From assembly GCA_023435545.1 (NCBI GenBank), contig JAEYRQ010000586.1, forward strand, positions 1 through 5,269: a DNA stretch of 5,269 bases, read 5' to 3'. This stretch comes from Pseudomonadota bacterium. Lineage in GTDB: Bacteria; Pseudomonadota; Alphaproteobacteria; Rhizobiales; Tepidamorphaceae. Each line of letters opens with the position of its first letter. The stretch's first letter is position 1. The notes under the pieces were generated by a model. It was not told the DNA's origin, did not search any database, and saw only the letters and a list, made by a program, of their open reading frames with translations. Position numbers and translations under genes: made by a program. Shown piece after piece: positions 1 to 5,269 of this stretch.

Positions 1-48
<48 letters not shown>

Positions 49-213
49 GCCGGAAAGCGGAGCGGAAACTGCCATAGCGCCGGGGCGAGCGCAAGCGTGT
101 AAACCGGCGAGAGCCGGGCCGGACGACCGAGGCGATCCTGCCGAATCCCGCGCAGGCTCGAAGGCGCTGCGGTTTCGGTCCCGCACCTCTTCTGAATCGC
201 TCGCCCAGGCGCA

Positions 214-219
214 TATACT
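214..219 (+). promoter_or_regulatory. Candidate -10 element for the small ORF, giving a near-leaderless mRNA
   Basis: TATACT matches the sigma70 -10 consensus at five of six positions and stands out in very GC-rich DNA. It ends 7 nt before the ATG at 227, so transcription would begin at or within a base or two of the start codon. No Shine-Dalgarno sequence lies between them, which fits a leaderless message. The best -35 match at 17-18 nt (TTCTGA or TCTGAA, 190-196) is poor. The assignment therefore depends on the -10 alone. Confidence 0.35.
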
Positions 220-226
220 GTCGTCC

Positions 227-463
227 ATGGAAGAAGACGGCGGATCGGATCAGGAGTGCGGCGCAGCGGCGGACGGAGGCCAGGCGGACAAGGCGGGCGG
301 CGGCGAGGCTCGATCCGAGCGGCTGTCGGCCGCCTTGAGACGCAACCTGCAGCGCCGGAAGGCGCAGTCGCGCGCGCGCCGCGCCCCTGCGGCGAGCGAG
401 CCCGCCTCGGAGCCGGAGCCGACGCCTGACGACGGGCTGCCGCGCGCCGAAGGCGGTGCTTGA
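227..463 (+). CDS. Small charged conserved hypothetical protein (78 aa)
   Basis: Function is unknown. The 78-residue product has a Gly/Asp/Glu-rich N-terminus (residues 1-30). A strongly basic amphipathic stretch follows at about residues 31-52, with the core RLSAALRRNLQRRKAQSRA, and the tail is acidic and proline-rich (about 53-78). From memory, small alphaproteobacterial proteins with a core like R-L-x-x-A-L-R-x-N-L-x-R-R-K-x-Q-x-R are often encoded between murA and the DUF2948 gene. This gene is immediately upstream of DUF2948, so position and motif agree. No signal peptide or membrane segment is seen. The ATG at 227 is the only good start and has no ribosome binding site, but a -10-like TATACT lies just upstream. 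The gap to the next gene is 121 nt. The flanks are low complexity and only the basic helix looks constrained; a nucleic-acid-binding role is possible but speculative. Confidence 0.62.
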   Translation: MEEDGGSDQECGAAADGGQADKAGGGEARSERLSAALRRNLQRRKAQSRARRAPAASEPASEPEPTPDDGLPRAEGGA

Positions 464-584
464 CCTCCGTGCTGCCTGCGACGATGCCGAACCCGGCGCG
501 TGCGGTCGGCGTTGCGCCGATATCCATCAGCCGCTAACAGGTGAAAGTGGCACACAGGCTGTCGGCGGGCGGACTTCGATACCC

Positions 585-1073
585 ATGAGCACCCTCAAGC
601 TTTTCGCACTCGATAGCGAGGATCTGGAGATCGTCTCTGCGCATCTGCAGGATGCGGTCGCCAGGACCGGCGACATCGCCTGGCTGCCGCGCGAGCACCG
701 GTTCGCCATGGTGGTGAACCGGTTCGACTGGACCTCCGGCGAGATCGAGCCCGGCGTCTATCGTCGCAACCGCGCAGCGCTCAGCTTCGAACGGGTGACG
801 GCGGTGCGCCGCAAGGGGCCGGTCCCGTCCGATCCGGACGGCGTGCTCAATCTGCTGGCGATCCACTATGAGGAGGTCGACCCTCCGGCGGGTAACATCG
901 ATCTCCTGTTCTCCGGCGGCGCGGCGATCCGCCTCGAGGTGGAGTGCATCGAGGCCCGCCTCTCCGACCTCGGCCCGGCCTGGGCCACGGCCTCGATGCC
1001 GAGCCACGCGGAAGACGCCGGCAGCGGGGACGCGGAGCCCGGCATTGGCTCCGGTCCCGGCGATCGCGCATGA
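585..1073 (+). CDS. DUF2948 family protein (162 aa)
   Basis: This is a conserved alphaproteobacterial protein of unknown function, recognised by family hallmarks. The N-terminus [20 protein letters not shown] (residues 4-23) is followed by [20 protein letters not shown] (30-49). An [12 protein letters not shown] strand comes at about 60-71. The C-terminal signature of the domain, [20 protein letters not shown], is at 114-133. A Gly/Asp/Glu-rich tail (about 139-162) extends past the usual end and is probably disordered. There is no signal peptide or membrane segment, so a cytoplasmic location is expected. The frame stays open upstream to 456, but family similarity begins at the ATG at 585, with only a weak GGGCGGA (567-573) ahead of it. 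The stop overlaps the next start as ATGA (1070-1073), which suggests translational coupling. In many Alphaproteobacteria hisD directly follows this gene; here it does not. Confidence 0.9.
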   Translation: MSTLKLFALDSEDLEIVSAHLQDAVARTGDIAWLPREHRFAMVVNRFDWTSGEIEPGVYRRNRAALSFERVTAVRRKGPVPSDPDGVLNLLAIHYEEVDPPAGNIDLLFSGGAAIRLEVECIEARLSDLGPAWATASMPSHAEDAGSGDAEPGIGSGPGDRA

Positions 1074-1546
1074 GCCCGCGCCGTGACCGGCTGGTCTCCG
1101 TCGAGCTCGACGAGACCTCGATCGGTCGCGGTTCGCCCGATATCGAGCACGAGCGCGCGATCGCGATCTACGATCTGCTCGAAGACAACCGCTTCGCGCC
1201 GGTCGGCGCGGCGGGCGGTCCCTTCGCGCTGAGGCTGTCGATACAGGACAACCGCCTGGTCTTCGACATCCGCGCCGAGGACGGCCAGCCCGTGGTCGCC
1301 CATATCCTGTCGCTGTCGCCGTTCCGCCGGATCGTGCGCGACTACTTCATGATCTGCGAAAGCTACTTCCAGATGATCCGCTCGGGCAGCCCGAGCCGGA
1401 TCGAAGCAGTCGATATGGGACGCCGGGGCATCCACAACGAGGGCTCCAACATCCTGATCGAGCGTCTCGCCGGCAAGATCGAGGTCGATTTCGACACCGC
1501 CCGGCGGCTGTTCACCCTGATCTGCGTCCTGCACTGGAAGGGCTGA
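1070..1546 (+). CDS. UPF0262 family protein (158 aa)
   Basis: This conserved protein has no assigned biochemical function and is typical of Alphaproteobacteria. The length of 158 residues matches the family. Recognisable blocks in order are [10 protein letters not shown] (6-15), [19 protein letters not shown] (22-40), [16 protein letters not shown] (52-67), [20 protein letters not shown] (80-99), [19 protein letters not shown] (109-127) and [19 protein letters not shown] (137-155). There is no signal peptide or transmembrane helix, so a soluble cytoplasmic protein is expected. The ATG at 1070 overlaps the DUF2948 stop by 4 nt, which fits the family N-terminus and implies coupled translation. 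Reading further upstream in this frame (to 944) gives only arginine-rich shadow sequence. Family and start are secure; function is unknown. Confidence 0.93.
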   Translation: MSPRRDRLVSVELDETSIGRGSPDIEHERAIAIYDLLEDNRFAPVGAAGGPFALRLSIQDNRLVFDIRAEDGQPVVAHILSLSPFRRIVRDYFMICESYFQMIRSGSPSRIEAVDMGRRGIHNEGSNILIERLAGKIEVDFDTARRLFTLICVLHWKG

Positions 1547-1549
1547 GTC

Positions 1550-2005
1550 GTGACCGCCGCCGCGTCCAGGCCGCCGTCGGCGATCCTGTTCGTCTGCGGG
1601 CTGAATTCCGTGCGCTCGCCGATGGCCGCTGCGATCGCCCGCCACCTGTTCCCGCATTCGGTCTACGTCGCCTCCGCCGGCGTGCGCGAGGGCGAGGCGG
1701 ACGGCTTCGTCACCGCGGTGATGGACGAGATCGGCATCGACCTGTCCCGGCATCGGCCGACCACCTTCGAGGACCTCGCCGACACCTCCTTCGACGTGGT
1801 GGTGACGCTGGCACCGGAAGCCCACCACCGCGCGCTGGAACTGACCCGCACCATGGCGGTCGACGTGGAGTACTGGCCGACCGAGGATCCGACCCTCGTC
1901 ACCGGCAGCCGCGAGCAGCGCCTCGACGCCTACCGGCGGGTGCGCGACGGCCTGATGCGCAAGGTCAAGGCCCGCTTCGGCTGGCAGGCGCCGCCGAGCG
2001 GCTAG
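1550..2005 (+). CDS. Low-molecular-weight protein-tyrosine-phosphatase / ArsC-fold family protein (151 aa)
   Basis: The P-loop CGLNSVRSPMA starts at residue 16, directly after a hydrophobic strand (AILFVC). It gives the C-x5-R-S active site with Cys16 as nucleophile and Arg22 binding phosphate. The general-acid Asp-Pro expected late in the fold is D113-P114 (WPTEDPT). SAGVREGEAD (42-51) matches the SAG segment of the family. The loop resembles ArsC-type C-x-x-N-S-x-R-S more than classical C-x-G-N-x-C-R-S. However, Cys16 is the only cysteine in the protein, so it lacks the resolving cysteines of thioredoxin-coupled arsenate reductases. A phosphatase or an arsenate-independent role is more likely. 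Translation starts at GTG 1550, 3 nt after the UPF0262 stop, so the gene belongs to the same operon. Its natural substrate cannot be read from the sequence. Confidence 0.88.
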   Translation: MTAAASRPPSAILFVCGLNSVRSPMAAAIARHLFPHSVYVASAGVREGEADGFVTAVMDEIGIDLSRHRPTTFEDLADTSFDVVVTLAPEAHHRALELTRTMAVDVEYWPTEDPTLVTGSREQRLDAYRRVRDGLMRKVKARFGWQAPPSG

Positions 2006-2106
2006 CAGCGGCAAGCCGCCGGCGGGCGCGCGCACCCCCGCAACGGATACGTCGTGTGTCCCTTTCGCAATGCTCGCCTCTCAGTTGATGAACCTCTCCC
2101 GCCGAT

Positions 2107-2120
2107 TTGATCCAAATCAA
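2107..2120. promoter_or_regulatory. FNR/FixK/Anr-type operator
   Basis: TTGAT-CCAA-ATCAA is an exact match to the FNR-family consensus TTGAT-N4-ATCAA. The perfect half sites extend by one more symmetric pair (T2106/A2121). It lies in the only AT-rich patch of the intergenic region, 62 nt before the preferred OmpW start codon. In class II activation the box centre sits at -41.5, which would place the transcription start near 2155. The -10 window this implies (around 2143-2148, GAACGA) is poor, so the exact promoter geometry is unresolved and repression is also possible. The preceding gene ends at 2005, so the downstream OmpW gene is the natural target. Confidence 0.78.
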
Positions 2121-2170
2121 ACGGTGTCGCGAGTCGCGGTGCGAACGAGGGGATGCAACTGGGACCCATG

Positions 2171-2178
2171 GGGAAGGG
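2171..2178 (+). promoter_or_regulatory. Ribosome binding site that selects the OmpW start
   Basis: The purine run GGGAAGGG lies 4 nt before the ATG at 2183, which opens directly into a compact signal peptide. In-frame ATGs at 2153 and 2168 would add ten or five residues before it. Only a GAGGGG run (2147-2152) touches the 2153 codon, with no spacing. The start at 2153 would also fall about at the transcription start expected from the upstream FNR-type box. Confidence 0.55.
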
Positions 2179-2182
2179 CAAA

Positions 2183-2875
2183 ATGCTACACCGGATCGCC
2201 GCGATTTCTCTCGCATGTGCCGCGCTGGTCGTTACCGGAGCCGAGGCCGCCGACATCGGGCAATGGCCTCAGGCCGAGGCGCCGGTGATCATCACCGAGA
2301 AGAGCCCGTGGATGATCCGCGTGCGCGCGCTCGGCGTCGTGCCGGACGAGGAGGCCTCGCTGTTCCTGAACGGCGGTCCGATCGCCGGCGCCGGCGTCGA
2401 TATCTCCGACTCGGTCGTGCCCGAGCTCGACATCACCTATTTCTTCACCGACAACTTCGCGGCCGAGCTGATCCTCGGCACGACGCCCCACAACGTGAAG
2501 GGCACCGGCACGATCGCCGCTCTCGGCAACATCGGCCGCGCCTGGCTGCTGCCGCCGACCCTGACGCTGCAGTACCACTTCCACCTGACCGACATGATCA
2601 AGCCCTATGTCGGCGCGGGCGTGAACTACACGATCTTCTACAACCAGAAGGCCAAGGGCGTCTTCTCGAGCTTCGACCTCGACAATTCCTTCGGTTTCGC
2701 GCTGCAGGCGGGTGTCGACTTCATGATCGACGAGCACTGGGGCGTGAACGTCGACGTCAAGAAGATCTTCCTTGATGCCGACGTCACCGCGACGATTCCC
2801 GCGGTCGGTATCGTCACCGGCAAGGTCGATATCGACCCCTGGCTGATCGGCGCCGGCATCACCTACCGGTTCTGA
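2183..2875 (+). CDS. ompW: OmpW family outer-membrane beta-barrel protein (230 aa)
   Basis: This is predicted to be an eight-stranded outer-membrane channel for small, mostly hydrophobic molecules, by analogy with Escherichia coli OmpW. A Sec signal peptide is clear: n-region MLHR, hydrophobic core to about residue 18, and cleavage near AEA (20-22). The mature part shows OmpW landmarks: WMIRVRALGVVPDE (43-56), VVPELDITYFFTDNFAAELI (78-97), GTTPHNVKGTG (99-109), WLLPPTLTLQYHF (121-133), KPYVGAGVNYTIFYN (140-154), GFALQAGVDFMIDEHWGVNV (171-190) and DIDPWLIGAGITYRF (216-230). The chain ends in aromatic F230, as BAM-assembled barrels do. The mature protein has no cysteine. The length is close to the family norm of about 210-230. 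It stands alone between the phosphatase operon and maf, with its own FNR-type box upstream and a hairpin downstream. E. coli ompW is also known to respond to FNR, so oxygen control is credible. Confidence 0.92.
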   Translation: MLHRIAAISLACAALVVTGAEAADIGQWPQAEAPVIITEKSPWMIRVRALGVVPDEEASLFLNGGPIAGAGVDISDSVVPELDITYFFTDNFAAELILGTTPHNVKGTGTIAALGNIGRAWLLPPTLTLQYHFHLTDMIKPYVGAGVNYTIFYNQKAKGVFSSFDLDNSFGFALQAGVDFMIDEHWGVNVDVKKIFLDADVTATIPAVGIVTGKVDIDPWLIGAGITYRF

Positions 2876-2884
2876 GGCGGCGGC

Positions 2885-2919
2885 GCGGGTCCGAAGTTGC
2901 CGGGGCGGCCCGGACCCGC
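2885..2919 (+). terminator. GC-rich hairpin after ompW, probable terminator
   Basis: A perfect 9-bp inverted repeat, GCGGGTCCG (2885-2893) with CGGACCCGC (2911-2919), encloses a 17-nt loop. The loop can itself form a small GCC/GGC stem (2899-2909). It begins 10 nt after the ompW stop, the expected place for termination. The following ATCTTC is a poor U-tract, so termination may be weak or Rho-assisted. Confidence 0.5.
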
Positions 2920-2993
2920 ATCTTCGCCGGGTGCTCTCAGGCTCGATCGTCCCGGGGGCGCTGCGACGGCAACAGCCTCACCTCCAGGACCAG

Positions 2994-3022
2994 TTCACAT
3001 CTCCCCCGCGATCCGCTAGGTT
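2994..3022 (+). promoter_or_regulatory. Probable sigma70-type promoter for maf
   Basis: TTCACA (2994-2999) matches the -35 consensus at five of six positions. After a 17-nt spacer comes TAGGTT (3017-3022), a -10 variant I have seen often in GC-rich Alphaproteobacteria in the context GCTAGGTT. Transcription would start near 3029, about 50 nt before the maf start. This is consistent with maf and the following gene forming a unit separate from ompW. The -10 is only three of six by the E. coli consensus. Confidence 0.45.
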
Positions 3023-3079
3023 CCGCGCCGACTTTCGGCCGAATGTGCGCGAACCCGTCGGCCGGTGAAGTGGAGACGA

Positions 3080-3706
3080 ATGAGCGGACGCCCCAAACTG
3101 GTCCTTGCCAGCGCCTCGCCGCGCCGGCTGGCACTCCTCCAGCAGATCGGGATCGAGCCCGATGCGCTTCGCCCCGCCGACGTCGACGAGACGCCGGCCA
3201 AGGGCGAGACGGCGCGCACGCTCGCAAAACGCCTCGCCCGCACCAAGGCCGAGCTGGCGCTCAGGCAGGTCGACCGCGACGCGGAGCTGGCCGGCGCCTT
3301 CATCGTCACCGCAGATACGGTGGTGGCGCTCGGCCGGCGCATCCTGCCGAAGGCCGAGATGGTCGACGAGGCCGCCAACTGCCTGCATCTGCTGTCGGGC
3401 CGCACCCATCGCGTCTACACCAGCGTCTGCGTGGTGACGCCGTCGCGCGCCATCCACCAGAAGCTCGTCCAGACGCGCGTCCGCTTCAAGCGGCTCGGCC
3501 GGGAGGAGATGGAGAGCTATCTCGCCTCTGGCGAATGGCGCGGCAAGGCCGGCGGCTACGCCGTCCAGGGCATCGCCGGCTCCTTCGTGATCAAGCTGAT
3601 CGGCTCCTACACCGCCGTCGTCGGCCTGCCGCTGGCCGAGACCGCGGCGATGCTGCAGGGCGACGGATATCCGGTCTATTTCAATTGGCTCAGCGGGCCG
3701 GTATGA
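3080..3706 (+). CDS. maf: Maf family nucleoside-triphosphate pyrophosphatase, YhdE-like (208 aa)
   Basis: Maf proteins hydrolyse nucleoside triphosphates to monophosphate plus pyrophosphate. Characterised YhdE-type members prefer dTTP/UTP and probably clear non-canonical nucleotides in the cytoplasm. The substrate-binding start [14 protein letters not shown] lies at residues 7-20, with S13, R15 and R16 in the expected places. The catalytic block [18 protein letters not shown] (75-92) contains D79-T80-V81. [10 protein letters not shown] is at 105-114, [13 protein letters not shown] at 152-164 and VVGLPLAET at 180-188. All hallmark residues I can check are present and the length fits. The ATG at 3080 has GGAG (3072-3075) 4 nt ahead. 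An in-frame GTG at 3065 would add MKWRR, which is not family-like. It follows a probable promoter and is 30 nt before the acyl-CoA synthetase gene, so the two may be cotranscribed. Substrate preference is inferred from the subfamily only. Confidence 0.93.
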   Translation: MSGRPKLVLASASPRRLALLQQIGIEPDALRPADVDETPAKGETARTLAKRLARTKAELALRQVDRDAELAGAFIVTADTVVALGRRILPKAEMVDEAANCLHLLSGRTHRVYTSVCVVTPSRAIHQKLVQTRVRFKRLGREEMESYLASGEWRGKAGGYAVQGIAGSFVIKLIGSYTAVVGLPLAETAAMLQGDGYPVYFNWLSGPV

Positions 3707-3724
3707 GCCTCTGAGTCGCGCTCC

Positions 3725-3729
3725 GAGGA
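3725..3729 (+). promoter_or_regulatory. Ribosome binding site fixing the acyl-CoA synthetase start
   Basis: GAGGA ends 7 nt before the ATG at 3737, which is ideal spacing. It is only 1 nt from the in-frame GTG at 3731, so the longer start is unlikely. Confidence 0.6.
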
Positions 3730-3736
3730 TGTGCCC

Positions 3737-5248
3737 ATGAATGTCGCTGCCTGGCTGGCGCGCGCCGGCCGTGCGCTTCCCGACCGCCCCGCCGTCGGTT
3801 TCGGGACCGGTGTCCACCAGACCTATGGCGAACTCGCCGCCCGCGCCGCGAGCCTCGCCGCCGGCCTCGCCGCGCTCGGCCTTGCGCCCGGCGACCGGGT
3901 GGCGATCGCAGCGAAGAACTGTCGGGAGTACATGGAATGTCTCTACGGCGTCTGGTGGGGTGGCTTCGCGCCGGTGCCTGCCAACGCCAAGCTGCACGGC
4001 GCCGAGCTCGCCTGGATGATCGACAATGCCGGCGCCACGGTCTGCCTCGCGACGGCCAAGGAGGCGCAGGCGATCGACGCCCACCGGCCGCAGGGCCTCG
4101 CCCATCTGATCGAGATCGGCACCGCCGATTATGCCGCGCTGTTCCGCGGCGAGGGTGGCGCGATGGTCCAGACCGCGCCTGATGCGCTGGCCTGGCTGTT
4201 CTACACCTCCGGCACCACCGGGCGGCCGAAGGGCGCGATGATCACCCACCGCAACCTCGTCGCCATGACCTTCGGCTATCTCGCCGACGTCGATCCGACG
4301 GGCCCCGGCGACGCGGTGCTGCACTCCGCCCCGATGAGCCACGGCTCCGGCCTGTACATCCTGCCGCATGTCTGCCGCGGGGCGGTCAACGTCGTTCCGG
4401 AGTCCGGCGGGTTCGAGCCCGAGGAGGTGTTCGCGCTGGTAGCGGCCCGGCCCGGCACCTCGATGTTTGCCGCTCCCACCATGATCAAGCGGCTGGTGGA
4501 CTGCCCGGCCGACTTCGATTCCGCCGCGCTGCGCACGCTCGTCTGGGGCGGGGCGCCGATGTATGTCGAGGACGTCAAGCGCGCGCTCGACCGGTTCGGG
4601 CCGAGGCTCGCCGAGATCTTCGGCCAGGGCGAATCCCCGATGACCGGCACCGTGCTGCCCAAGGACATCATCGCCGAGCGCGATCATCCGCGCTGGCTGG
4701 AGCGGATCGGCTCGGCGGGCATCGCCAACTCCGCCTGCGAGATCCGCGTGGCGGGGCCCGACGACGAGCCGCTCCCCGTCGGCGAGACCGGCGAGGTGCT
4801 GATCCGCGGCGACTGCGTCATCCCCGGCTACTGGCGGAACCCCGAGGCGAGCGCCGAGACGCTGCGCGGCGGCTGGCTGCACACCGGCGATGTCGGCGCG
4901 CTGGACGAGGAGGGGTTCCTGACGCTGAAGGACCGTTCGAAGGACGTGATCATCTCCGGCGGCACCAACATCTATCCGCGCGAGGTGGAGGAGGTGCTGC
5001 TCACCCATCCCGGCGTGCGCGAGGTCTCGGTGATCGGCCGTCCCGAGGCCGAATGGGGCGAGGTGGTGGTCGCCTATGTCGTCGGCGAGGCCCGCCCGGC
5101 CGAGCTCGACCGGCTGTGTCTCGACGCCATCGCCCGGTTCAAGCGGCCGAAGGACTACGTGTTCCTCGAGGCCCTGCCGAAGAACAACTACGGCAAGATC
5201 CTCAAGACGGAGCTGCGCACGCAGCTCATCGAGGAGAGCCGCGATTAG
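3737..5248 (+). CDS. AMP-binding acyl-CoA synthetase / CoA ligase (503 aa)
   Basis: This is a class I adenylate-forming enzyme, expected to activate a carboxylic acid with ATP to an acyl-AMP and then transfer the acyl group to coenzyme A. All core motifs are present in order. The ATP-binding P-loop YTSGTTGRPKG is at 156-166, APMSHGSGLY (A4 region) at 198-207, and WGGAPM at 270-275. FGQGES (A5) at 295-300 carries the conserved Glu299. LHTGD (A7) at 381-385 has the ribose-binding Asp385. LKDRSKDVIISGGTNIYPRE (A8 hinge) is at 397-416. The C-terminal NNYGKILK at 483-490 has the adenylation lysine K487. The length is typical and the gene complete. There is no signal peptide, so it is cytoplasmic. 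The acid substrate (fatty or aromatic) cannot be told from motifs, and no pathway partner is in the window. The gene lies 30 nt after maf, where Alphaproteobacteria often carry rng or yacG. Confidence 0.92.
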   Translation: MNVAAWLARAGRALPDRPAVGFGTGVHQTYGELAARAASLAAGLAALGLAPGDRVAIAAKNCREYMECLYGVWWGGFAPVPANAKLHGAELAWMIDNAGATVCLATAKEAQAIDAHRPQGLAHLIEIGTADYAALFRGEGGAMVQTAPDALAWLFYTSGTTGRPKGAMITHRNLVAMTFGYLADVDPTGPGDAVLHSAPMSHGSGLYILPHVCRGAVNVVPESGGFEPEEVFALVAARPGTSMFAAPTMIKRLVDCPADFDSAALRTLVWGGAPMYVEDVKRALDRFGPRLAEIFGQGESPMTGTVLPKDIIAERDHPRWLERIGSAGIANSACEIRVAGPDDEPLPVGETGEVLIRGDCVIPGYWRNPEASAETLRGGWLHTGDVGALDEEGFLTLKDRSKDVIISGGTNIYPREVEEVLLTHPGVREVSVIGRPEAEWGEVVVAYVVGEARPAELDRLCLDAIARFKRPKDYVFLEALPKNNYGKILKTELRTQLIEESRD

Positions 5249-5269
5249 CCGCTGGCATCCATGCAGATC

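Noticed and set aside
71..103. Possible minus-strand promoter for tRNA-Thr: TTTACA or TTGCGC with TATGGC.
   Set aside because: TATGGC is at a plausible distance from the tRNA 5' end, but the -35 candidates are 21 nt and 12 nt away. Neither spacing is acceptable.
506..540. A 6-bp hairpin TCGGCG-TTG-CGCCGA (506-520), and a TTGCGC/TAACAG pair with 17-nt spacing before DUF2948.
   Set aside because: The hairpin has no U-tract and is short for GC-rich DNA. The promoter pair matches only three of six bases in each hexamer.
456..584. An upstream extension of the DUF2948 frame beginning at 456.
   Set aside because: The added 43 residues are not family-like and would overlap the small ORF. Similarity to DUF2948 starts at the ATG at 585.
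866..2035. A 389-codon open frame on the minus strand opposite DUF2948, UPF0262 and the phosphatase.
   Set aside because: It is a composition shadow of three well-supported genes, with no domain and no ribosome binding site.
2107..2775. A plus-strand frame of 222 codons overlapping ompW.
   Set aside because: It is an Arg-rich out-of-frame shadow of the OmpW gene, which has a signal peptide, barrel motifs and a C-terminal Phe.
2978..5008. A 676-codon open frame on the minus strand.
   Set aside because: It is antisense to maf and the acyl-CoA synthetase, both with complete family motifs. The translation is rich in Arg, Gly, Ala, Asp and His with no recognisable domain, as expected for the complement of GC3-rich codons.

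Overview
The window reads as ordinary chromosomal DNA from a high-GC alphaproteobacterium. Two lines of evidence support this. The neighbouring families DUF2948 and UPF0262 are, to my knowledge, essentially alphaproteobacterial, and codon use is strongly GC-rich with GC at third positions throughout. The window does not allow a firmer placement; Rhodospirillales-like lineages are a guess.

Layout: (1) Positions 1-48 hold the 5' two thirds of a tRNA-Thr(GGT) gene on the minus strand, cut by the window edge. (2) A divergent intergenic region leads into a plus-strand block. The block opens with a small, highly charged protein (227-463), possibly leaderless. A compact three-gene operon follows: DUF2948 (585-1073), UPF0262 (1070-1546) and a low-molecular-weight phosphatase-family protein (1550-2005), with a 4-nt overlap and a 3-nt gap. 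(3) A short intergenic region carries a textbook FNR/FixK-type box (2107-2120) in front of an OmpW-family outer-membrane beta-barrel gene (2183-2875). A GC-rich hairpin (2885-2919) follows that gene. (4) A likely sigma70-type promoter (2994-3022) leads into maf, a Maf/YhdE-type nucleoside-triphosphate pyrophosphatase (3080-3706), and then a complete 503-residue AMP-binding acyl-CoA synthetase (3737-5248).

How the parts relate: in many Alphaproteobacteria the order is murA, small protein, DUF2948, hisD, UPF0262, LMW phosphatase, infA, maf, then rng or yacG. The window keeps the skeleton of this block but lacks hisD between DUF2948 and UPF0262, and infA between the phosphatase and maf. murA is replaced upstream by a tRNA gene, and an ompW unit sits where infA would be. 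The DUF2948/UPF0262/phosphatase trio is therefore fused into one translationally coupled unit of unknown function. The OmpW gene looks like an independently regulated, oxygen-responsive insertion. No mobile element, CRISPR array or defence system was seen.
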